Shown here: positions 7,934-14,814 of the stretch, one piece after another
Layout: the number at the start of each line of letters is the position of its first letter
Position numbering within the stretch: position 1 is the stretch's first letter
NCBI GenBank assembly: GCA_040901795.1
Contig: JBBDYH010000117.1
Span: 1 to 17,731, forward strand
DNA length: 17,731 nt
Direction of reading: 5' to 3'
Source of the DNA: JBBDYH01 sp040901795
GTDB lineage: Bacteria > Planctomycetota > Planctomycetia > Pirellulales > JALHPA01
Made by a program: the position numbers and the translations under genes
The notes under the pieces: model-generated
Database searches by the model: none
The model's input: only the letters and a program-made list of their open reading frames with translations
What the model was told of the DNA's origin: nothing

Positions 7934-8488
7934 GTGTCTCTGTTCTCGCGGCTTGCGGCGGTCTGGAATGCTTGCTTTGCACAACCCGCTGTGGAGCGCT
8001 CGCTGGAACAAGCCATCAAGCGCCAGCGGCCGAAGCGGATCCTTGAGATTGGTTTGGGCGACGGCCAGCGGGCGCGCCGTGCAATTTCGCTAGCACAGCG
8101 ATATCACGCCCGGCATGAGATCCACTTCACCGGCATCGATCTGTTTGAAGATCGCCACCGCGACCAGCCGCCCTTCCCGCTCAAAGACGCCTATCGCCAG
8201 TTGCGCTCGACTGCGGCGCGGATTCGATTAGTCCCAGGTGACGCATACGGCGCGCTCGTGCGGGCGGCGAATTCGTTGAGCGGCGTCGAACTAGTGCTCA
8301 TCTCCGCCGATGTGAGCAAGGCGTCGCTGGCGTCGGCGTGGTTCTACTTGCCGCGGACATTGGCGAAGAACGCCATCGTTCTGTGGGCCGATGGGACGTT
8401 GCCCGACGGCGAATATCGCCAGGTGCCCCGCGCGGAGCTTTTGGCGGCGGCGCGGCCGGTGCGGATGGTAAGGCGGCGCGCGGCCTAG
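7934..8488 (+). CDS. Class I SAM-dependent methyltransferase-like protein
   Basis: 184 residues from GTG at 7934. This start is chosen because AGGGAGG lies about seven bases upstream and the residues before it (Arg/Ala-rich) look like out-of-gene sequence, although the frame is open back to 7757. Motif I of the Rossmann-like methyltransferase fold is ILEIGLGDGQRA (36-47), the acidic end of strand 2 is FTGIDLFED (65-73), and RLVPGDAYGAL (98-108) fits motif III. The family transfers methyl from S-adenosylmethionine. The substrate cannot be told, and no NPPY-type or other specificity motif is visible. It is divergent from the beta-helix gene and 53 bases ahead of the DUF486 gene, with which it may be co-transcribed. 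Confidence 0.7.
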   Translation: MSLFSRLAAVWNACFAQPAVERSLEQAIKRQRPKRILEIGLGDGQRARRAISLAQRYHARHEIHFTGIDLFEDRHRDQPPFPLKDAYRQLRSTAARIRLVPGDAYGALVRAANSLSGVELVLISADVSKASLASAWFYLPRTLAKNAIVLWADGTLPDGEYRQVPRAELLAAARPVRMVRRRAA

Positions 8489-8541
8489 ACCGGCAGTGCT
8501 GTAATAGCGTATCGATGCCACCTCAAAGTCGGCGATAGTAA

Positions 8542-8889
8542 ATGTGGACCATCTTGCTGCTCGTGTGCTCCAACGCCTTCATGACGTTGGCCTGGTACGG
8601 TCATCTCAAGTTCAAGACCTATCCGCTGGTCGCGGTGATCCTCGCAAGCTGGCTGATCGCATTGCCGGAGTACCTTTTCCAGGTGCCGGCCAACCGGATC
8701 GGTCACGGGTACTTCACCGCCCCTCAACTGAAGATCATTCAAGAGGTGATCTCGATCACGGCGTTCGTCGTGTTCAACGCCATCTATCTGAAGGACCATA
8801 TCCGCGGCACCGATTGGGTCGCGTTTGGTCTGATCCTCGTCGCGGTCATCGTCATGATGACGCCGCGGCTGACGGAGGCCGTGCGATAG
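8542..8889 (+). CDS. DUF486 family small membrane protein (DMT-like)
   Basis: 115 residues, the normal length for the family, with four hydrophobic segments: about 2-19 (TILLLVCSNAFMTLAWYG), 28-47, 64-84 and 91-107. The family signature F-M-T-x-A-W-Y-G-H-L-K near the N-terminus and the P-E-Y after the second helix are present. DUF486 proteins are inner-membrane proteins related in fold to drug/metabolite transporters, with no firm substrate. The start is fixed by an in-frame TAA immediately before the ATG. The ribosome binding site is weak, which suggests translation coupled to or initiated independently of the methyltransferase mRNA. Confidence 0.92.
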   Translation: MWTILLLVCSNAFMTLAWYGHLKFKTYPLVAVILASWLIALPEYLFQVPANRIGHGYFTAPQLKIIQEVISITAFVVFNAIYLKDHIRGTDWVAFGLILVAVIVMMTPRLTEAVR

Positions 8890-8903
8890 GGTGGGTGGAC
8901 CTT

Positions 8904-8932
8904 GTGCCACTGCTCGCCGCGAGCAGTGCCAC
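8904..8932. terminator. Hairpin between convergent DUF486 and PhoD genes, likely bidirectional terminator
   Basis: CACTGCTCG-CCG-CGAGCAGTG is a perfect 9-bp stem, extended by three further pairs after one C-C mismatch. It starts 15 bases after the DUF486 stop and lies 22 bases from the PhoD stop. A T-rich tail is absent. The GCACTGCT...AGCAGTGC pattern resembles another interspersed planctomycete repeat. Confidence 0.6.
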
Positions 8933-8953
8933 GGCGTCGATTCCCGATCTGTC

Positions 8954-10546
8954 TTAAGCGTCGGCCCGCAGCACGCTAGGCCGGCCTGTTTCGATGAAAA
9001 ACGAGGCGAGCGTCGACATCGCGCCCCCCGGCTTAATGACCTCCTCGACCACTCGATAGTCGCTCCGCCACGTCTTTTGAGTGACGGTGCAGCTCACATA
9101 GCCGCGTTGCCGGTTGTGAAACTTGACGCACGGGTTCTCGGCCAGAAGCAGATCAAGCTGCTTGTATTCCTTCGATCCATTGCCGCCGCTGGAGAGCGAA
9201 GTGCCCACGAACTCAGTCGCCACCACTGACGTATCCGTCCGGCGATCGTCCACTCGCAGCTCGTTCACCCAGTTCGAATGAATGTCACCGGTCAGCACTA
9301 CCGGATTGGCGATCTTGCGCTCGGCCAGAAACTGCACCAGCTTCATCCGCTCGTAGGCGGCGCTGCACCACTGGTCCATCGAGTAGCGCTTCGCCTCGCC
9401 CGTGTCGACATCAGCCATGCCCATCATCACCTGCTGTGCAAGCACGTTCCACTCCGCCGTCGAACGCAGCAGCGCCCGCTTGAGCCAGCCGGCTTGCTTG
9501 GCGCCCAAGAGCGAGTTCTTTGGATTCAACGCGTCGTCGTTGAGATCCGATCCCTTGTCGCCGTTCGGCTGATCGCTGCGATACTGACGCGTGTCGAGGA
9601 CCTGGAACGTCGCCAGCCGGCCGAACGAAATCGTGCGGTAGAGCTTCATGTCCGGCCCCTGGGGGATCGATCGAGCCCGCAGCGGCATCATCTCGTAAAA
9701 CGCCTGATAGGCGTTGGCTCGCTGCTCAAGAAACTCCCCCGGGTCGACTCCTTGCCGCTCAGAGATCTCAGCGGCGTAGTTGTTCTCAAATTCATGATCG
9801 TCCCACGTGACCACCCACGGGCAGCGCGCGTGCATGCCATGCAACAGCGGATCGGAGCGGTACTGCGCATGCCGATTACGGTAGTCTTCCAGCGTGGTCA
9901 GCTTCCCGCCGACATGTTTGCGAACCCGCTTATCCTGGCCGGGTCCCTCGTAGATATAGTCTCCGAGATGGACGACCAGGTCCAAGTCCTCCTGCGCCAT
10001 GTGCTCGTACGCGGTGAACAAGCCTTGTTCGTAGTGCTGACACGATGCGAACACAAACCGCAGTTGATCGGGTAATGAGGCCGACTCGGGCATCGTCCGC
10101 CCGCGGCCGGTTGTGCTGACACTGTCGCCCGCTTGGAAACGATACCAATACCAACGGTCCGGCTTGAGTCCCTCGACTTCCACGTGAACCGAATGCGCAA
10201 GCTGCGGCGTGGCCAGCGACGTTCCCGAACGCACGATGCGCTGCATCGCATCGTCTTCGGCGACTTCCCACCGCACTTCGATGTTCTCGGGCGGCATGCC
10301 GCCCCCTGCCAGCGGTTTGGGCGCCAGCCGCGTCCAGATCACAAAGCCGTCGTGCGCCGGATCGCCCGACGCGACGCCGAGGGTGAAGGGATCGGATTCG
10401 AACCGCGCTCTCCGCAGCGTGCGGCCGATTGCTTGTGTCCCCAGGAATGGAACCGCGGACAGCGCTGCGCCGTACGCTAAGAAAAGCCGCCGGCTAACGC
10501 CCCCCTCGTCGCGTGCGGCCTCACGAATCCGAGACAAATCAAGCAT
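8954..10546 (-). CDS. phoD: PhoD-type alkaline phosphatase/phosphodiesterase, Tat-exported
   Basis: 530 residues from ATG at 10546. AGGAAA lies five to seven bases upstream, so this start is preferred over one 15 codons earlier. The Tat signal is SRRLFLAYGAALSAVPFLG (18-36). An N-terminal PhoD domain (DPFTLGVASGDPAHDGFVIWTRL) is followed by the metallophosphatase core. Metal ligands are expected in FASCQ (166-170, Cys169), LGDYIYE (194-200), WDDHEFENNY (248-257) and TGDIHSNW (419-426). PhoD enzymes use iron and calcium and release phosphate from phosphomono- and diesters outside the cytoplasmic membrane. It lies 99 bases after the DUF1501 gene on the same strand, probably in one operon. I saw no convincing Pho box; the upstream promoter is that at 12431-12459. 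Confidence 0.93.
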   Translation of the reverse strand: MLDLSRIREAARDEGGVSRRLFLAYGAALSAVPFLGTQAIGRTLRRARFESDPFTLGVASGDPAHDGFVIWTRLAPKPLAGGGMPPENIEVRWEVAEDDAMQRIVRSGTSLATPQLAHSVHVEVEGLKPDRWYWYRFQAGDSVSTTGRGRTMPESASLPDQLRFVFASCQHYEQGLFTAYEHMAQEDLDLVVHLGDYIYEGPGQDKRVRKHVGGKLTTLEDYRNRHAQYRSDPLLHGMHARCPWVVTWDDHEFENNYAAEISERQGVDPGEFLEQRANAYQAFYEMMPLRARSIPQGPDMKLYRTISFGRLATFQVLDTRQYRSDQPNGDKGSDLNDDALNPKNSLLGAKQAGWLKRALLRSTAEWNVLAQQVMMGMADVDTGEAKRYSMDQWCSAAYERMKLVQFLAERKIANPVVLTGDIHSNWVNELRVDDRRTDTSVVATEFVGTSLSSGGNGSKEYKQLDLLLAENPCVKFHNRQRGYVSCTVTQKTWRSDYRVVEEVIKPGGAMSTLASFFIETGRPSVLRADA

Positions 10547-10621
10547 GATGATTTCCTGTGTTGAGCAAGACTCTAAGGCGAGGCAATCCAACCTTGTTTA
10601 ACCCGCGGCCGCAGGCGAAAC

Positions 10622-10636
10622 GAAGCCGCTGGCTTC
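10622..10636. repeat. Short hairpin GAAGCC-GCT-GGCTTC just after the DUF1501 stop
   Basis: Perfect 6-bp stem with a three-base loop, ten bases past the stop codon in the 99-base gap before phoD. The neighbouring CCCGCGGCCGCAGGCG is GC-rich repeat-like sequence. It could partly attenuate transcription between the two genes. Confidence 0.45.
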
Positions 10637-10645
10637 ATCAAGCAC

Positions 10646-12061
10646 TCAGCCGCGACCCCAAAGCGCCCCGATCGCCTTGCCTTCGCAGAGCTCAATCGGC
10701 CGGTCAAGCCGATTCATGAGCGCCGTATTGGGCGGAATACCCAGAGCATGATAGACGGTCGCCGCGTAATCAAGCGGCGACACCGGGTCGTCCGCTGGGC
10801 GGCCGCCGAGGTTGTCGCTCGCTCCGTACACCCTGCCGCCGTGGATCCCCGCTCCCGCGATCAACCCGCTATAACAGCCCGGCCAGTGCTCTCGGCCGGC
10901 GTTCCCCGGCGTAATCTGCGGCTTGCGTCCGAATTCGCCGACCCAGCAAACCAGAGTGTCGTCGAGCAACCCGCGCTCATCAAGATCGCTCAACAGCGCC
11001 GACAGCGCCTGGTCGGCCGGAGGAATGAGCTCGTTCTTCAATCGATTGAAGTTGTTGCCATGCGTATCCCAGAAGAACTTGCCGTCGTTGTGCCAATTGA
11101 CGCTGACGATCGGCACGCCGTGCTCAACGAGTCGCCGCGCCAACAGCACGCATTGTCCGTGCACGTTGCGGCCGTAGCGCTCGCGCACCACGGCCGGCTC
11201 GCGACCCAGGTCAAACGCCTGCCGCACCGCCGGCGAGCCGAGCAGCGAGAATGCCTTCTCCTGGAACGAGTTCACTTCCGACAGCGTTCCGGTCAGGTCC
11301 ATGCCCGCCCGCAACGAGTCCAGCGAATCCAACAACTCGCGCCGGCTTTCCAACCGCTCGGTGGTTACCGAGTCCAGCAAGCTGAGCTCGGGGATTCGCC
11401 ATTGGGGATCATTCGGGTCGCCGGTGATCAATAGCGGCGAATACCGCTTCCCCAGCCAGCCGGCGTCCTGTCCCGGCGCATGACCGCCCGGCGCCGCCGG
11501 ATGGTAACAAAGCCAGGGTAATGTGACGAACGAGGGTAATTCGGCGGGCCCAGGTCGAAGCCGCGCCACGGCTGAGCCAATGTGCGGGCTGTCGCGATCG
11601 CTCGGCGGTTCGGCGTCGCTGCGAACGACCGGCGCGAGATGGCCGGTCAATGAGGCATGTCCGCTGGAGAGGTGCGCCGGGTCATCGTGACAGAGCGACC
11701 GGATCAGGCACAGCTTGTCCATCACGCCGGCCACACGACCAAAATGCTCGCAAATTTGAATGCCGGGGACGTTGGTCGGAATCGGCTGGAATTCGCCGCG
11801 GATATCGGAGGGCGCGCCGGGCTTGAGATCAAAGGTGTCGAGGTGGCTCGGCCCGCCCCACATGAACAGGAAAATGCAGCGCTTGGCGCGGCCGAAGCCA
11901 CTGGTCTGCGCGGCGCCGCGAGCGCTGGCCTGGGCTTCGAAAAGCCGCGGCAACGACAAACCGAGCAACCCCAGTCCGCCGGCCTGAAGCACACGGCGAC
12001 GACTGATTCGCGCGAGGCGCCGCAACTCTCGACAGCCTTGATCTTGACGATTTGGTTGCAT
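10646..12061 (-). CDS. DUF1501 (sulfatase/alkaline-phosphatase-like) protein, Tat-exported
   Basis: 471 residues from ATG at 12061. AGGG eight bases upstream favours it over GTG three codons earlier. The Tat signal is ISRRRVLQAGGLGLLGLSLPRL (residues 19-40). The family hallmark FLFMWGGPSHLDTFDLKPGAP (64-84) follows, and the C-terminal part has VCWVGEFGRKPQ and GREHWPGCYSGLIAGAGIHGGRVYG. DUF1501 proteins are very numerous in planctomycetes and belong to the alkaline phosphatase/sulfatase superfamily by fold; their substrate is unknown. Usually they sit beside DUF1549/DUF1553 cytochrome-domain proteins. Here the neighbours are a small protein 13 bases upstream and phoD downstream, which suggests a phosphoester-related role (inference). 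Confidence 0.93.
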   Translation of the reverse strand: MQPNRQDQGCRELRRLARISRRRVLQAGGLGLLGLSLPRLFEAQASARGAAQTSGFGRAKRCIFLFMWGGPSHLDTFDLKPGAPSDIRGEFQPIPTNVPGIQICEHFGRVAGVMDKLCLIRSLCHDDPAHLSSGHASLTGHLAPVVRSDAEPPSDRDSPHIGSAVARLRPGPAELPSFVTLPWLCYHPAAPGGHAPGQDAGWLGKRYSPLLITGDPNDPQWRIPELSLLDSVTTERLESRRELLDSLDSLRAGMDLTGTLSEVNSFQEKAFSLLGSPAVRQAFDLGREPAVVRERYGRNVHGQCVLLARRLVEHGVPIVSVNWHNDGKFFWDTHGNNFNRLKNELIPPADQALSALLSDLDERGLLDDTLVCWVGEFGRKPQITPGNAGREHWPGCYSGLIAGAGIHGGRVYGASDNLGGRPADDPVSPLDYAATVYHALGIPPNTALMNRLDRPIELCEGKAIGALWGRG

Positions 12062-12074
12062 GACGAGCACCCTG

Positions 12075-12392
12075 CTATTCCAACTCCTTCAGGATCTTGC
12101 GTGCCTCGCCGATGCCGCCCACCTCGTGCACTCCGCGAATGAACCGAGCCAGCGTCCGCAGATCCGTTGGCGGTGCGCTGCTGTTGGCGATTGCGCGGCG
12201 GCGACCGATCTTTCTGGCGGATTTCCGCGCCCGCATGTTGCTTTTCACGGTCGACACCATTTGTGCGCTGACCTTGATGCCGCGGTCGGCCAGTTTGGCT
12301 TGTACTTCGGCCGGCTTCTTCAGGCCGCTTTTGACTAGCTTACGGATCTCTTCGCTCTTGTTGACACTTTCGCTGACGGCTCGCTTTGCCAT
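12075..12392 (-). CDS. Small conserved planctomycete protein, basic, possibly DNA-binding
   Basis: 105 residues from ATG at 12392; AGGAA(G) eight bases upstream decides this start over GTG three codons before. The N-terminal half (VNKSEEIRKLVKSGLKKPAEVQAKLADRGIKVSAQMVSTVKSN) reads as helix-turn-helix-like: a helix, an EVQAKLA helix, then a turn and QMVSTVKSN as possible recognition helix. A strongly basic linker RARKSARKIGRRRA follows. The C-terminal half has FIRGVHEVGGIGEARKILKELE. I recall proteins of this type as recurrent planctomycete hypotheticals, function unknown. It ends 13 bases before the DUF1501 start, so it is the first gene of that operon and could regulate it. Confidence 0.8.
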   Translation of the reverse strand: MAKRAVSESVNKSEEIRKLVKSGLKKPAEVQAKLADRGIKVSAQMVSTVKSNMRARKSARKIGRRRAIANSSAPPTDLRTLARFIRGVHEVGGIGEARKILKELE

Positions 12393-12430
12393 GATGGTCA
12401 CTTCCTGGGACAGAGGGTAGGACGGATGCG

Positions 12431-12459
12431 AGGATAGCCCATTTCACCCTGGATGTAAA
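12431..12459 (-). promoter_or_regulatory. Sigma70-type promoter for the small protein-DUF1501-phoD operon
   Basis: On the minus strand: TTTACA (12459-12454), a 17-base spacer, then TATCCT (12436-12431). That is five of six and four of six matches. Start near 12424 gives a leader of about 32 bases to ATG 12392. Confidence 0.6.
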
Positions 12460-12579
12460 CGAAGATCGACGCCCGGTCGCCGAAGCTGATGTGGCTTCGA
12501 TGCACGGATACACCGTAAAACTCGCGGGCGCCGAACGCATCCATTCCGACCGCTGCTGGAAGAGCGCCGCAAAGGGCTG

Positions 12580-12585
12580 TAAAAT
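12580..12585 (+). promoter_or_regulatory. -10-like box (TAAAAT) ahead of the tRNA remnant
   Basis: TAAAAT ends nine bases before the tRNA-like sequence at 12595, the spacing expected for a tRNA promoter. No good -35 box is seen at 16-18 bases upstream. Confidence 0.4.
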
Positions 12586-12594
12586 AGCCTCAAC

Positions 12595-12612
12595 GCGCCT
12601 GTAGCTCAGGGG
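12595..12612 (+). pseudogene. 5' end of a truncated tRNA gene (acceptor 5' strand plus D-arm start)
   Basis: GCGCCTGTAGCTCAGGGG reads as tRNA positions 1-7 (GCGCCTG), U8, A9, the GCTC 5' strand of the D stem, and the conserved A14, R15 and GG of the D loop. After that the sequence departs: no GAGC closing the D stem, no anticodon stem, no GGTTCRA T-arm and no CAGGCGC to pair with the acceptor. The type resembles bacterial tRNA-Arg genes starting GCGCC(T/C)G, but the anticodon is lost, so identity is open. It marks the change from typical planctomycete genes to short accessory genes, hence a likely insertion or deletion boundary. Confidence 0.6.
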
Positions 12613-12627
12613 CGGGGTCGCTGGTTG

Positions 12628-12648
12628 CGAGAAACAGCGTTTTTCTCG
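12628..12648 (+). terminator. Terminator-like hairpin at the tRNA junction
   Basis: CGAGAAA-CAGCGTT-TTTCTCG is a perfect 7-bp stem followed by GTGTTTTTG, a T-run two bases after the stem. It is the first of two tandem hairpins directly after the truncated tRNA. Confidence 0.45.
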
Positions 12649-12658
12649 GTGTTTTTGA

Positions 12659-12682
12659 GGGTTTTCGGTCTTCCGAAAACCC
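12659..12682 (+). terminator. Second terminator-like hairpin, perfect 10-bp stem
   Basis: GGGTTTTCGG-TCTT-CCGAAAACCC. With one bulged C the stem extends by two more pairs (GA with TC). It is followed by CTCTTTG, only a short T tract. Strong enough to block read-through from the tRNA promoter into the gene cluster on the right. Confidence 0.55.
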
Positions 12683-12778
12683 CTCTTTGCCCCCGAATAC
12701 CCCCCGGAAATTGCCAGCATACGCGAAGAAAATAGTGCATGGTTGAGAACAGCACTCTTGCTATAGGAGAACGCAACA

Positions 12779-12976
12779 ATGACGAAGATTCGCCTACACC
12801 TCAATTGGCTGTTCGCAAGCGATCGCCCGAAGTGGAAGAAGCGGGAAAAGGTAACCGAGGTCGTGGCCCACACGCACGATCTCGCCGATGCTCTTTTGAG
12901 CGACGGGTACGATTTCGACGACCTGGACGACGCGCTCGCGATTGCGATCTACGAGGATCGGCGTCAAGCGGCATGA
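12779..12976 (+). CDS. Small hypothetical protein, 65 residues
   Basis: Starts MTKIRLHLNWLFASDRPKWKKREKVTEVV. The start is supported by AGGAG nine bases upstream. The basic first half contrasts with an acidic second half (DLADALLSDGYDFDDLDDALAIAIYEDRRQAA), likely two helices. No family is recognised. It is the first gene right of the tRNA junction. A 216-base gap with no evident gene separates it from the GHKL ATPase. The isolated position with a good ribosome binding site suggests a real, independently expressed small protein; a regulator or antitoxin-like role is possible but unsupported. Confidence 0.6.
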   Translation: MTKIRLHLNWLFASDRPKWKKREKVTEVVAHTHDLADALLSDGYDFDDLDDALAIAIYEDRRQAA

Positions 12977-13192
12977 CGAAATGCCACTGCTGTTATCAGC
13001 CGTGGCCTTGATGGAGAATCGAGCCGTGGCTTGGGCGAATTCCACTAACGCTTCTTGGCATGCAGACCACGTCTGATAACTTAGAAATGCGAGTCTTCCC
13101 TACGCAGCCTTATAGAGGCGATAGTCTTACCGCCATCAGCGGATCACGCGATTCGAGGTTCAAACGGACGGCGGCAACACTGAGGACGTGGA

Positions 13193-14623
13193 ATGAGTGA
13201 AACGTGGTTCAATGTGGACAAACGCGGCCTCGCGGCGCTGATGAAGGGCCGATCGAAGGCATATATTCTTCACGAGTTAGTTTCTAACGCCTGGGATCAG
13301 CAAGTCACGACGGTCGAAGTGACCATTGAACCGCTCCCAAACAAGGCCGCAGCCGCAATCCGGGTCGTTGACGACGATCCCGAAGGGTTCACGGATCTCT
13401 CGCACGCATACACGCTCTTCGCATCAAGCGAGAAGAAGGCCAATGCAGAAAAGCGGGGTCGATTCAACCTCGGTGAGAAGCTTGTGCTGGCCTTGGCCCA
13501 CCGTGCTGAGATCATCACGACGAAAGGCGGCGTCCGCTTCGATGAGAGTGGTCGGCACACGTTGCGGGGTTGTCGGTCCAAGGGTTCGCAAATCGAGGTC
13601 GAAGTACCGATAACTCGGGCCGAAATGGACGAGATGATCGCGTCCACACGATGCTTGATCAAGCCACCCGGCATCAAAACCACCGTTAATGGGGAAGAAT
13701 TACCCGAACGTGAGTCGGTGGCGAACTTCCAGACCAAGCTGCCGACGCTGATCGCCGATGAGGAAGGCGTGTTGCGTCGGATCGAGCGGAAGACTCGCGT
13801 TCAGGTCTATGAGCCGCTCCCCGGTGAAGTCGCCATGCTTTATGAGATGGGGATACCCGTCGTCGAAACAGGGGACCGCTTCCACGTTGACGTTCAGCAG
13901 AAGGTGTTGCTGAACTCTGACCGAGACAACGTGACGCCGGCCTACTTGCGAGCCGTGCGCGTTGCCGTGTTGAACAACGTCGAGATCGAGCCTGAAGACG
14001 CCTCACAAACCTGGGTCCGAGAGGCTTGTAGCGACGAAAGAGCCGCTCCCGAGGCCGTTAAGAAGGCCCTTACTGCGAGATTCGGCGAGAATGCGGTCGC
14101 CTATGACCCCTCGGACCCGGAAGCCAACAAGATTTCCACTGCCGAAGGCCGCCAGATCGTCTACGGCGGGAACCTGACGGCCGCCGAGTGGGAGAATGCT
14201 CGCCGCGCCGGCGCACTCCCGCCGGCCGGACAGGTCACACCCAGCCCGAAGCCGTTCCACCCGGACGGGACGCCGCTGAACCCCGTTCGACAGTGGACGG
14301 ACGGGATGTTCCGAGTCGCGGACTTTATCTTGAGAGCACACGAAGAACTCATCGGAAAGCCGATCGATGTTACGTTCGTCAACGATCGAGACTGGAAATT
14401 CAATGCGACTTACGGCAGGTCCGGCTTCATCCTGAACCTTCACTGCCTCGGCCGCGATTTCTTCGAGCAAGGCATCAGCGAACGAGTGATCGACCTCGTG
14501 ATCCACGAGTTCGGCCATGCTCACAGTAGCGACCACCTGAGTCGGGCGTACAACGACGCTTTGACAATGCTGGGAGCAAAGATGACCCGGCTGGCGCTGG
14601 AGAAACCGGAGTTGTTTCGGTGA
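13193..14623 (+). CDS. GHKL (Bergerat-fold) ATPase fused to C-terminal HEXXH zinc metalloprotease-like domain
   Basis: 476 residues; GAGG seven bases before ATG supports the start. Bergerat-fold ATP-binding motifs at the N-terminus: N-box ELVSNAWDQ (E28, N32, D35), G1 box VVDDDPEGF (D60-G65), G2 box KRGRFNLGEKLVLAL (87-101), as in Hsp90, MutL and MORC-type proteins. A middle region (about 180-265; LYEMGIPVVETGDRFHVDVQQKVLLNSDRDNV) sits where GHKL proteins have a transducer domain. A Pro-rich linker (342-367) leads to a C-terminal domain with VIHEFGHAHSSDH: H438, E439, H442 and a possible third ligand H448 (metzincin-like spacing HEXXHxxSxxH) or D447. Predicted cytosolic; no signal peptide or membrane segment. 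The combination suggests ATP-driven conformational control of a protease, which is inference. The stop overlaps the next possible start (GTGA). Confidence 0.8.
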   Translation: MSETWFNVDKRGLAALMKGRSKAYILHELVSNAWDQQVTTVEVTIEPLPNKAAAAIRVVDDDPEGFTDLSHAYTLFASSEKKANAEKRGRFNLGEKLVLALAHRAEIITTKGGVRFDESGRHTLRGCRSKGSQIEVEVPITRAEMDEMIASTRCLIKPPGIKTTVNGEELPERESVANFQTKLPTLIADEEGVLRRIERKTRVQVYEPLPGEVAMLYEMGIPVVETGDRFHVDVQQKVLLNSDRDNVTPAYLRAVRVAVLNNVEIEPEDASQTWVREACSDERAAPEAVKKALTARFGENAVAYDPSDPEANKISTAEGRQIVYGGNLTAAEWENARRAGALPPAGQVTPSPKPFHPDGTPLNPVRQWTDGMFRVADFILRAHEELIGKPIDVTFVNDRDWKFNATYGRSGFILNLHCLGRDFFEQGISERVIDLVIHEFGHAHSSDHLSRAYNDALTMLGAKMTRLALEKPELFR

Positions 14624-14814
14624 AGTTCGCAACCTGGAAAGATAACGCCGCCTCACCGTTTGCCACGGCCGATACGCTGTCTGCGGGCTTTGCCCAGTAC
14701 GCCCGCACAATCCTAACCCTTAACCGAATTTATGGACAGATCGTGATTCTGCCCAGAAAGTCAGAATTGAGGCAACAGACAAGCTGTCTACCGAGACCCA
14801 CGACCCGCCGTTGA
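14620..14814 (+). CDS. Possible short coupled gene or displaced N-terminus of the following nuclease
   Basis: 64 codons from GTG at 14620, overlapping the ATPase stop by four bases (GTGA), a classic coupling arrangement. The first 40 residues (MKFATWKDNAASPFATADTL, then SAGFAQYARTILTLNRIYGQ) look protein-like; the last 24 (IVILPRKSELRQQTSCLPRP...) look like out-of-frame sequence. The frame of the following nuclease is open from 14724 and reads sensibly from there (LWTDRDSAQKVRIEATDKLS). So this may be the true N-terminus of the nuclease separated by a -1 frameshift, or an independent small gene. No family recognised. Confidence 0.4.
   Translation: MKFATWKDNAASPFATADTLSAGFAQYARTILTLNRIYGQIVILPRKSELRQQTSCLPRPTTRR

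Noticed and set aside
12340..12873. 177-codon minus-strand frame across the tRNA junction
   Set aside because: It runs through the operon promoter, the tRNA remnant and two hairpins, and its translation shows no family features.
13154..13172. CGAGGTTCAAACGG resembling a tRNA T-arm
   Set aside because: The flanking five bases (CGAGG and GGACG) do not pair, and no acceptor or CCA-like end follows.
13087..13200. 37-codon frame overlapping the start of the GHKL gene
   Set aside because: No ribosome binding site and a composition without features. It is more likely leader sequence.
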